This document shows, piece by piece, positions 53,650 through 64,000 of a stretch of DNA of 64,000 bases (its first letter is position 1; each line of letters starts with the position of its first letter). The notes beneath the pieces were generated by a model, which saw only the letters and a program-made list of their open reading frames with translations, made no database searches and had not been told where the DNA came from. This stretch comes from Steinernema hermaphroditum. Lineage: Eukaryota > Nematoda > Chromadorea > Rhabditida > Steinernematidae. A program made the position numbers and the translations under genes. The stretch spans positions 14,880,001 through 14,944,000 of the forward strand of contig CM059625.1 in NCBI GenBank assembly GCA_030435675.1, written 5' to 3'.

Positions 53650-56600
53650 TCAAAGGAATGTGGCATGTTGATCATTTGTGATCTCGCTCAACATGATTTG
53701 TACGTGGTCGTTGTTGTCTTGGCCGTTGGAAGTTCGCCGATTGCGTACGGTCGGATCGGTCTCAACAATGAGATGCGATCCCAACGAGAATTCGCTGTTC
53801 ATCGAGACCTTCTTGCTGGCGTCATTGTTTAACGATGTGCTCGATCGCCGTCGATCGCCCGTTGAAGGCGCGTCCGGCACAAGACTCCGCACCGTTGCAG
53901 GCGATCGGAAGTGGGGCGCTTGGGGAACGGGCGTTGACCGGGCTGTGCAGCTGAGTTCGGCTGAAAGAGGTCCAGTGTGCTGCGTGCCAGGCGTTCCTTC
54001 GAGCTATCTGTCTACGAAACATGCACACTTACGCGAAGCAGCCTGTGTGACGGAGGGACAATCTACGGTCGAGGTAAAATTAGGGGATGTTGTGTGATCG
54101 GGAATGTTCGACGTGGCAAGTTGACTGAAACGAGAAGCACACGTGCGACAAGAACATAAAAGGGCTGGTTACGAATGCACAGCTCTAAGAACTCTAACGA
54201 ATAAATGGTAAAGTGTAATGACCTGATAAAGCGCATCTGTTGGTTGACGAGCTTCCCGACGGCAGAGTGTCGAGTTCGGACGTTCTTGTACGGCTGCCAG
54301 AGGACGATGTACACTTTTGGCGCGAAGAAACAGGCCAACGCTACCGTACCACTCATCGATATACACATGCAGAGACTGGTTATCTGGATTTTGAAGTTGT
54401 TTTGCGTGGCGAAGTAGATGGGACCTAAAGTCATTGTTGTCTCGTGCACTGTTAATCGAGCTTACCAAATGATAGCCACAGTATACTGGTACTGTACATG
54501 GTGAACCCGATAAGCCGAGTTTCATTGAAATTCTCGGGGATTTTGCGTGTTTTGAACGCGTAAAGTGTACAAAGAATGATGAGTAGCATGTTGAAAAGAA
54601 GAGAAATGAGGAGATGAGAGGCAGTTGCTTTGCAAGTAAGGATCGCTTCGGTGCGCGAGGGAAACTGTACCCGGGTACCGGGCGGATCAACGACCAGCCA
54701 CACGACCGAACCGATCAGCTGAGCCGAGACGATGCTAGCGCAGATGCCAACCTGAACAAGGTCTATCAATGAATGGATCCCTTAGAGTACCTGAGCAATA
54801 GGCGTAATGCATCGCGGACGCACAGGGCTGTGTGGCGAGAAAACCCGAGCAAGACGATTCGTCTTGACCAGAATCGCAGCATAGATGGCGGACATGGAAA
54901 GACCGATGAGAACGCGGGCTGCAGCGCAAACGGGGGCTGACGGTTTGCTGACCAGAACGAAAGTGACGATGTAGCAGAGGGAGATTCCGGAGAGCATGCA
55001 GTAGCAGAGTTCTCGGCCGGATGCCATCACCTAAATATAACTTCTCATATGCTGGCGTAAAACAGCCTGCTTCTACTTGAACTGTTTGTAACTGCCTGTA
55101 CCCAAAGCTTCTAAATTCTGGGAAAATTGACATATTTTAATAGAATGTGACTGTCACCCTTTTTGCTCTATTCCGGAAACCAAACTGATCTCTTCTCTTT
55201 CAGGATTATTCATAATCCCTACTCTACCATTTGTTCCACCGCATAGCGAAATTTTCGCTTCACTTTATCCCCTGCTGAGTAGTAATACATCAACGCAAAT
55301 ACGTAAACACGCATCGAATGTCTTAATCCTCATATTTCCGTTTCCAAAATAAGCAAAACTAAAGTAATGAACTTACCACAGGCGTTGAACTGTAGCGGAC
55401 GAAAACGCTGACCACGAAGAGCGTGGCGAGAATGCCACAAAGTGAATAGGCGGCAGGAATCAGAGCCCACGCCGAGTCCCAGCGGAGACTGACGGGTGGA
55501 ATCAGGCGACAGGCTGTGAGGTCGGCGTTCGGCACTTCGCCAAGTGGGCATTGTATACAACTGAAAACCGATCTTAAAATCGGATATTTTTCAATTAACA
55601 AGCACCTCGTTTCATTGACGATAATGGAAGTGGTGACATCACATGGAATACAGGCCCAGCAGCAGGACTGATCTTGATATGATCGGTAATAACCCCGCTC
55701 GCAAGGCGTGCTGCACACAGACAACGGCAAACGACCCGCGTTCAGTCCTCGTCGAACTCGTTCAACGTCCAACTGGATTTTTCCCCCGTTTAGCCAGCGT
55801 CCAACACGTGAGTAGACTCCCTGATCGTCAAGTTGAAAGATGCTGTATTGACCGATGCCATCACCATTGCCATCGATCAGAGGCGGTTGATTTTCTGAAA
55901 TCGTCGATTGTCTATTCTGTCACTGCATATGCTGGTTTACTGTGAAGTGAAACGTTTCTATAGTAAGTCTGCAGCTTCGATCCTTCGAATCCCATTTTAG
56001 AGATGCTACACGTTTTCCAGTCCATCTCAGGACATATTTCCTGAAAAGGCGGATCGATGCACAAGGTAATCGCGGTTCGCCTACCTTAATATAATTATGT
56101 AAAGCATTGGCTACCACTTGAACGGCATCAACAACAAAAGGCACATAAGATTCTTGTTTGAAAGGCACATTGAGCGCATTGAAGCAGGCACCGAAGGTAT
56201 TGCCATTCGCCTCCGAGCAGTTAAGAGACTCCCAGTATTCAGTAAGAAACGTGTTTTGCGGTGTTAGGCTTGAAAAGTACTCGTTAAAACCTAGAAGCAG
56301 TAAGGTCATTGATGTTGAATTTGAGTCGGCATTACCATCAACGAAGCGAACGTTAGGAGCTACAGTAATCGCCCCGGACACATGTTTCTCGAACCCGTTA
56401 ACGACAGCTCGTTTCATTCCCCACGAGTCGCTGGCGACAAACCAGAAGTAGCTGCGAAGTTCTGGATGCATTCCCGAAGCAATCATTCGATCCAGGTTGG
56501 TCAGAATCCGCCGAAGATTGTCTTCGTCGACAAACATTACCACTCCGCGGGCTTTGTTGGTATGTCGCATGCGGATCAGAAGTTCTCTGGAAAGGTTTTG

Positions 56601-59600
56601 TGCAAGCAGTAACTTTTGTATCATATTCTACAACACCACATGCCTTAAAATGTCGGGAATAAACCGAATAGATCCCTCGTCTTTTGGAAAGGTGCAGAGC
56701 ATACTGATTCGACTTTCATTTGTGGTGAATGTGATTATAATCCATTCTGTCCAGAAATAACCCCCCAGAAAACGGATGTCTACACACCTACTACTTCCAC
56801 TGCGCTCCCTCAAGTGGCTCCCCGATCATAGACCAGAAATACTTGCAATTACTTCTGCAACGACTTTTCTGTGCTCGGCATTAAATCGCATTAAACTTTA
56901 ATTCGTTTGTCAACTCATCGATCAATCTCCAAATAGGCGATTGTTAGTGCCTCTCTCCGAGTGTTTCCTTTTAATCTCATAACTCAAACATAGAGTAATC
57001 GCGTGACAGATCTTGACACGGCTAAGTACCTGAATTGCGCATCAGTCCATCGCCGACTGATCTTGTGAATGTCGCCGTCAATGCAGATTCCGTGCTGGAT
57101 GGCGGCGGCGCGAAAGCTGTCCATTCCCTTTTCGCCGTAACTTCCGGTGTCGGCAACGGCGTGCACATACGTCCACTCCAATTGAGCCACCTCAAACAAG
57201 GAAATAAGAGTGGGAGCACACGTGCAAATTGACCTACCAGATGGGCCATCGCGTTGGCCTGCAAGTTGTCGGGAGGAACAACGCGGGAGAAGTAGGCGAA
57301 TCGTGGTTTCTCGCTGAGTTCTGCGCCGGTAGATGAGTAGCTGACCATGGCGATCTACAGCGATAGATCAAGATAAGTAATAGCGAAGAAGAGCATCCCT
57401 AACTAAAGAATTTCGAGGAGATTTTGGTATCTCAGAACACGGAATATACTGAAAACATTTCTTTAAAAAGCTTGGTGATCTCCACGAAATTTCGTTATTT
57501 TTTCGAAGCATAGGGTATACGGTAAGGGTTGATTGTAGCTCATTTTCGAAACATTCTAGTCATGTTACCTTGAAGAGCTGGAGCATGGACGAGACCATAA
57601 CTGATACTTGGCTTGAAGCTGCCCCAATAACTGCAGCTACTGGCTGTCTCTGATAAACTGCTCTACTGCCATCTTGGCATGTGATTCCGTCCCCAGATGA
57701 CATGACGGATTTGATGAACTCCAAGCTCTGTTCAAGTGCATAGCTGTCGGTTGAGCTAAAAAACCAAGAATCATGAAGCATTGCATGAATGATCTCTGAG
57801 TGAGATGACGTAAAGTAAGGCTTCTATTTGAGATTATTGACTCATAATCGTTGATGATTAAGCAATATTTCAGGGGTTCCGTGCAGTTTTTGATATTATA
57901 TACGAAGCAACTTTGTAAATTACGATCTTGATTGACGTTATCAAAGAACGCAATAGAACTGTAACTAACACCATCAGTGGTTTCGTCATCTTTCTGTGAC
58001 CCTCAGAGAATACCGTTTCAATTACAAATATTTGACCAGTGGATAGAACTGTTTCTACAGTATTTTTCGCCTTCTCTTAGAGCCCTTTTTCGAGTGTTGC
58101 ATTGCGAAAGTCATCTTTTTTATCTCGTTATTATATGAATGAGCGAAACTTCGATGCCGATGCACTCAAGTGTGCAAGGAATTAATCGCCGCTTGAATTG
58201 CACATTCATCCAACAAATTCATTCATTTTATGCGATGCAGGATAATTAATCGCTCCAAAACTCTCGGATTACGCCGATGTCGCGTGCCGTCACCCAAAGT
58301 GCCTTGCAAATCCTCCGCGCCGAGAACATCGGGCGTTAAGTGACGATGCCGATCGGAAACTGGAGACTCTTCATAATCCCCGAATGGACTTCCTTTTCCG
58401 GTTAAACACTACGGCTCCGGAAGCAACACGCAAATGAAGTGCGTAGAACTTTTGGCCCACAGATCAGCTCAGGGTCAGGTTGGCTAGGAAACGTGCTCTT
58501 TGATTCCGCATATGCCAATTCTTGGTAAAAAAATCACATCCATATGCAAGAAGGCATGAAATCGTCAGAGGCATGGCGGAAAATGGAGGCTGTTTATCGA
58601 AAACAGCATTTCTAATGTTACTATCAGAAGTGGCTTTTCTTCCGCTATTAGAGACATAGCAAAATGGGAAGTTTTGCCTCTGACGCGCTGCACATGGCCA
58701 TGCTGACGAGAACTGTTAGCACTAGATGGAAAGAATGAGAACAAACTATCCTTTCAGATGATGATTTAAGATCTTCGCCTATCTAATGCATATTTCCCGC
58801 TTTTCACAGATTTTGGGAAATATTCAAACGGTTTTTGACCTCTAGGAACAGTAAAGCATTCACTGCCATGAAGATGCATTTTCGCTTCAGCATACTGATC
58901 ATTTTGGGGGTCTACTCTTATAATACTAAACTCGGCTGAGCGCGAATTCGCACTCTCTAGGTACTAGAAGCGAAGTAGCTGGGCGGCAAGTAGCCCATCG
59001 GCGGTAAACACAAAAGGCTTAACGGTTATTAGGATGGAGACCCCGATAGCCCTGTGGTTGGCAAAATTAGCGCTCATAGAATCGTTTTCATTCCAGTCTA
59101 GTCCGGTAGATGTCTGATGGATTATCGGTCTCGAATCTACAGTGGCGGCCCAATCAGTCGGCCCAAGTCGGTTCCGTCGGATCTTCGTTTATATGTAGGA
59201 AATCCGGTTTTTTTCAGGTTTTCCTTCGTCTTGTTGGACCTTTTTTGGTGTTTCTTTTCTGTGAATGTCGTCCGACCAGAGAACAGCACTTGCTTGAGAA
59301 CAGCAAAAACCACAACGTGAATAATTCACCGATTTAAGGCAATTTTGCTCGAGTCGAATCCACTGTCAGCTCGTCTATTTTTTCCGCTCGCGTCTAGCAT
59401 CGCAAATGTTAACTGGAAACAGGCCGGCAAACAATATAGACTTCCTCAATTTATGGCTGTATCAATTACATATGCGCGTTTATGGCGCGTTTTTGCTTCT
59501 ATGGTTTGCACGGGAGAACGGGATATGCGCTTCCGCCGACATAAAATGTAAGGGTTAAAAACTAGAGTGCACAAAATATTTGTCAGACATGACGAAAAGA

Positions 59601-61145
59601 AGATGCTCTTTGTATAGGAGCGACCCATTATAGTTTAAATGGACTATTTCCTCGTCTTAAAAAGAACCATTGGTAAACATACCGTAGAAAAGACCGTAGC
59701 GAAGCTGTCGACTACTATCACCCTTTGTCGTTCTATTTATTGCGCAGTATAATTCGGTAAAGCATGTAGGTGTAGCTCGAGAATTTAATTTTGGTCGCTT
59801 CTTTTGTTTCGCGTTGATAATGAAATTCGGCGCCCAGCCAATGGACTTTTCTTTTATACACCCGTCAAACATCAAAGGCCGACATCCCGTGCTCGTTCAA
59901 AACACAGCGCAAAATTGGTACATGCGAAATTGATACCTTTCTCCAAGGTGATGCCATCCAGCCAGTTGCTCTCCTACGCCTTTTGCTTGTTTTCCCGCTA
60001 ATGACTACTTCCTCGATCCGACGATGTACTGGCATCGATGCAATCAGTACAGTGTCCTGACACCACCATGTCTGACAGCAAAACAGCGCTGCGCTGAGTC
60101 ACGAAAATTATTAGCTTTCGCTTTAATGCCTCTAACAAAATTATCTCCTCAAGCGCACATTTCAAGTGGTTAGCGTTGTCCATGTTTTCGCACAACTCAT
60201 CATTGTCGTCAATCGCAAAAGCAGAAGATTCCACTTCGTTTTGAGAATCGATTCCAGTGAAAATAACATAGGAAAAGCGCCAAAAAAGAATTAGGCGAAA
60301 TCGGATATATACCGAGAGCAAGAGAATTTCTGTTTGCTCTTTCAAATTCTCACACACGCACACACCAAAGGACGACGATCGGCCCGGATCAGCTCGGATG
60401 CGGGTCTCATGGAGGCTTTCTGGATCTTTCTTGGTCACGTGCCCGAAGGGATCATATGACCGCGGTCTCACGATGGAGACATGCGAGTAATTGGCGAAAC
60501 GTTGTCGATATTTGACTTGTTTCACTTCAATAGAAGTGCTACGGAGACGACACTAATGGCACTGGGGAAACTGGCACTTTCTTTCGACCTCTATATGCCC
60601 TTCTATGGATAATCTCGGAATACACTTAGAACGACTGTTGGCGTGTAGAATACGAGCACTTGTAGCTTCCTTATTCAACAAAGGTTTCCGAATATGGAAC
60701 GTAGTACACGAGAATTCCTACATTCTCTATTTATAAATTGAGGACAATATGACAAGAGGATGTCAAACTTGCCGTGTAAAAGTGTATTCCTTAAAGCTTT
60801 TGCTTGATTTCAAGGATAGTTGTAGATAGTTCATGATTGCAGTTAAGGTTAACTTTGGATCAATCAGACTCACCAAGTATCCAAAATCTGAGCTCCTAGT
60901 CGAATGTTGGGCAAAATATCAGGATCACGATTGACTGCCTCCAGAGCGAATAACATGGCCACCATGCGTTGAAGCCCTTGATCGGCCTTTATCCGTCCGC
61001 AGTGATTAACGTTTCGGGCGCCTTCGTGGATGGGAAACAGGCCGCCGAGCACGATATCGCCCGGGACGTAGACCTGCCGCACGGCGGTGCCCAAGACGGA
61101 CATGACGTGGATCCACGCGGCCCACTTCACGATCCAAGCTCCCAT
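53650..61145 (-). CDS. mgl: Metabotropic glutamate receptor (class C GPCR)
   Basis: ATG at 61143-61145 gives a signal peptide, then LGGLFPIHEGARNVNHCGRI and RMVAMLFALEAVNRDPDILP, the Venus-flytrap start. After a 3-kb intron, ALEQSLEFIKSVMSSGDG and VIGAASSQVSVMVSSMLQL follow (57560-57770), then SYSSTGAELSEKPRFAYFSR, TGSYGEKGMDSF and FWFVASDSWGMKRAV. Positions equivalent to mGluR1 Ser165, Thr188 and Tyr236 are kept, so glutamate binding is likely. The cysteine-rich domain (CSTPCERGYYRS, CCWACIPC, CIQCPLG) is at 55770-55540, and seven TM segments run from 55500 to 54200. The tail crosses introns at about 54130 and 53955-54045, and ends NRRTSNGQDNN, then TNDQHATFL at 53650. In worms these receptors couple to Gi/o and tune neurotransmission and feeding. 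Some mid-ectodomain exon edges are unresolved. Confidence 0.9.
57790..60865. other. First intron of the glutamate receptor
   Basis: About 3 kb, far above the usual 45 bases, between the signal-peptide exon and the next ectodomain exon. It holds a 175-codon minus-strand open frame (59998-60525) without family resemblance or splice partners, and a GC-rich patch at 58270-58440. Long first introns in neuronal receptor genes often carry enhancers, but no defined element can be named from sequence alone. Confidence 0.5.
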
Positions 61146-64000
61146 CAGAGCAGCTCAGAGTCATGCGTGATTGGAGAACTTCGGGACAGACCACTCGCAG
61201 GCATTTGCCCAATCAACTGAAGAGAGATACAAAAAAGGAGTTAGCACGCAAGCAAAGGAACCAGGCCTTATCTATCGAAATCACGATATTCAACCAAGTA
61301 TATCTGTGAGAAATTTCCCGATCCTATCGTGTAGCTGCCCCCCTCCCCTACGAGACTGTCGATAAAATTAACAGCTTTTTTATCATCACTACTCAAAGAT
61401 TCCATGGAAATGCGATAGAGGCGTCGCAAGATATGGACTGGAAGAAGCGATGAGATCAAGAATCCAAAAATAAGTGGTCGACGAGGGGAAAGTGTAGAAG
61501 ATTAGTGAAAGTCGGAGTGCGGATTGGGATGTCGACGTTTCATTCAAATCGATTCCAAATTAGTGAAGTAGTCATCCAAGGCCACCTCTTATGACCAAAG
61601 CCGAAGCATCACGACGATACCCTCAACACCTCATACCAACACACCTATAATTGGGATGAAAATATCCTCGCAGGTAATTTAAGTGATTAAAGCGGCCATT
61701 TAACGGAACTTTCTCGGCAGCAATTAACCTGGTCACTAGAATAAATATTTCACCCCGCTCCGTCGGACGATCGGAAACAGAGAAAAGCTCTTGCTTTCCT
61801 ACATCGTTTTCGGAGGAAACGAAGTACACCATACGAATTCAGGCGACGTCGCGCGGGCCGCCCTCGCCGCGGCGTCGCTGGGGGCGGGGCTCGTCGCTGG
61901 AGCCGAAATGCTGGGAGAAGCCATTGAAGGACAGGCAAATCCGAGCCCGACAGCCGCCCGCCCGCCCGCGGACTGGTGTAAGAGCCCCGGAGGGAAGGAG
62001 AACGAAGAAATTAGCGATTCATGTTTTGGTTATCAAATTTTTGAAAATTTTATTTTGGACTCGCCTTTATTGTTATTTACGCTTATGCCTTGCTAAGGGG
62101 ATTTGCGAAAATTTTACCATATAAACAACAAAATTACGACTCAGGTCGGACACCTAAGATAAAAGATGACGATGCTAAAAGGACCACTGAAAAAGTACAG
62201 AACATCGTGTAGAGTTAACAAGGGACGGTACCCCCTTAATTTTATGCAAAAGAACAGTGTCCTTGTTTTACAAAGAACAACTACCTGTCTCTGAAACAAA
62301 TAGATGGTGATGTCAGTGATGTTTAACTTTTACAGTTCGCACTTATTTATGATGGAAAACAGTCGTTTCCCTGGAATATGATTACCTCTAGCAAACAGCA
62401 TGCATAATTTGATCCAATTGGATTTGAATTGATTTGTCTACAGTCTGCAGGTTGCCAACTGGGATACTATTTCATTACCGAACATTCCAACCCTCGCAAA
62501 TATCAGTAATTGAATGGGCACACACAACGAACACCGAAAATATACAATGTCACTTGATCGAAATCGAAAACAAGCTTTAGTGTGTAGGACACACTTGTTC
62601 CCGATGTAAACTGATCCTTATCAATAAACAGGAGTCGTGCTGTAGGAGAGTAGGCAAAAAAGCGGACAAAAAACGGAGTTAATTGAAAATTCGCCGTGCT
62701 TTAAGAGGTGGAAAACACTTAAGAGAAGCGCCAGAATGGACAGGTAAAAGGCGCATAAGTGTCGTCCAAATCTGTGAACAAGTTCCTCCCGGGACCAACA
62801 ACCTGACGACAGAAAGCGCCGTTTAGACCAAGTGATGCGCAACTTCGGGTACTTCGACGACGCTTAGAAGCCCTGCGGAAAGAGCGCCTTGTGTGGCCGC
62901 TTCGAGGTGTTAATTAAATGCCGCGCGCGCTCTTTCAATTAGCACATGACTTTCGCTTTGAGTCGCCGAGTCATCTCTATCGACAACGTACCACTTATCA
63001 GTCCTGGACACGCCAAAGAAGGCCCTGGGGATGCGCAATGCGACGGTGACGACGCGTAAACGGAGCTCTACGTGCAGAGACAAATACCAAGTAAGGAGGC
63101 GCTCCGGCAAAGGTGTCCCGAGTGCCGGATGTGGGAGTTGTCGCGAAAGTCCATCAAATATTTAGCGATGTTAATTGGCGACGAACGACGTCGACGTTGT
63201 GCGATCTTCATTAGCGCTCAGGTTGGGAGCACTTTCCGAGTCTTCATCCTCTTTATTAGCATAAACGCTTTACGCTAGGAGGGTAGATATAGAACGTTTA
63301 TGATTCGTGGTATGCTGAGGGGTCTCGAAAAAGAGGTCTGATCATGATCAAGAGCCCTTGATTTTGATCACACTTCCAATGCATATGCCCAGTTTTTTGC
63401 GTAATGATCATTAATTCGGAACATTCCTTGTTAAACCCTATGACAATAGGAAAAGAAACAAAAAGTCTGTGTCTTGCCAGGAGCCAACTTATTTGCCAAC
63501 GCGGAAAACCCACACATTGGGCCGATAATTGTTGGGGCAAAAAACGCTTCCTTGAGCAAATTGTGATGTGACGAGACAAAAGGTCTGCGACGCATTACCG
63601 AGAAACGAAAACAAAAAGCTCGTAAGCACCGGCATAACATTAGAATCACGAACCGTAAATGATGTTGAAAATGAAACGCTACTCAGGCAAAAATAAAACG
63701 GTCCCGTTCAGACTTCCATTTGGAATAGGGAACTGCATTATCATCAATCGTAGTCACTTTAATTTACAACTTTGTACTCTTCTAGTAGTTCCGTACACCT
63801 GCATAATTTGCCAAATTACATTCTAGAAACCATGAGGCTACAATCACATTGATTTATCCTACTGAAGGAATGTAGTCCTGGAATTAAGAACTGACACTAA
63901 GTGTAGCCGAAGATGCGTTTTTCTTCTTAGAATCTAAGTCGCCCGATGCATTAAATGTGCTGTTTGGATCCTCATTTTCCGATAGTGGCGACTTTATTTA
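61146..64000. other. Region upstream of the glutamate receptor, no supported gene
   Basis: It probably contains the receptor promoter. A GC-rich island at 61840-61980 (with GGGGGCGGGGC and a plus-strand frame rich in Ala and Gly ending near a GTGTAAG donor) stands out from the AT-rich flanks and could be a promoter or first exon of a gene to the right. The remainder to 64000 shows only short, unrelated ORFs. Confidence 0.4.

Noticed and set aside
59998..60525. 175-codon minus-strand open frame in the first receptor intron
   Set aside because: The receptor exons on both sides join without it, and the translation resembles no receptor part or known domain.

Overview
The window looks like a nematode nuclear genome segment. 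Genes are split by very short GT-AG introns (typically 42-50 bases), intergenic gaps are short, and several families point to nematodes: a slicer-dead WAGO-type Argonaute and a TTBK-like casein kinase 1. No bacterial operon, Shine-Dalgarno or CRISPR signal is present. All gene models below are splice models built by eye, so exon edges and especially 5' ends are approximate.

Layout. 1-1.7 kb: 5' end of a secreted or membrane immunoglobulin-domain gene (minus). 1.7-8.5 kb: mostly non-coding, with two identical tRNA-Lys(TTT) genes and a perfect 30-bp inverted repeat. 8.5-18.5 kb: a p190-type RhoGAP (plus). 20.0-22.5 kb: a RUFY-type RUN/FYVE endosomal adaptor (plus). 23.5-27.3 kb: a long unrecognised protein ending in a P2X7-like cysteine-rich intracellular domain. 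28.4-30.1 kb: a truncated, motif-degenerate MTR4/Ski2-like helicase. 30.4-38.8 kb: a mosaic of segmental duplications with SART3 (C-terminal HAT repeats, two RRMs, LSm tail), broken pieces of GBF1, a small tail-anchored protein and a broken CoA-ligase. 39.2-42.4 kb: a WAGO-type Argonaute. 42.5-43.5 kb: a TTBK-like kinase (minus). 44.9-49.2 kb: a shortened CNOT1-like scaffold plus a mini-copy of its C-terminal domain. 49.3-51.5 kb: an inverted copy of the 36.3-38.4 kb segment. 51.5-52.8 kb: a PAP/TUTase-like protein without a visible nucleotidyl-transfer core. 53.65-61.15 kb: a metabotropic glutamate receptor (minus). 61.2-64 kb: no gene I can support.

The theme of the middle 25 kb is RNA turnover and small-RNA biology carried by altered paralogues: an MTR4-like protein with lost helicase motifs, an Argonaute without the slicer residues, a NOT1 scaffold missing its N-terminal half, and a terminal-nucleotidyltransferase-like protein with no visible catalytic core. 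They sit among recent duplications, including about 1.8-2.1 kb inverted copies that bracket the Argonaute, kinase and NOT1 genes. Whether the cluster is functional or a chance accumulation of duplicated fragments is the main open question.
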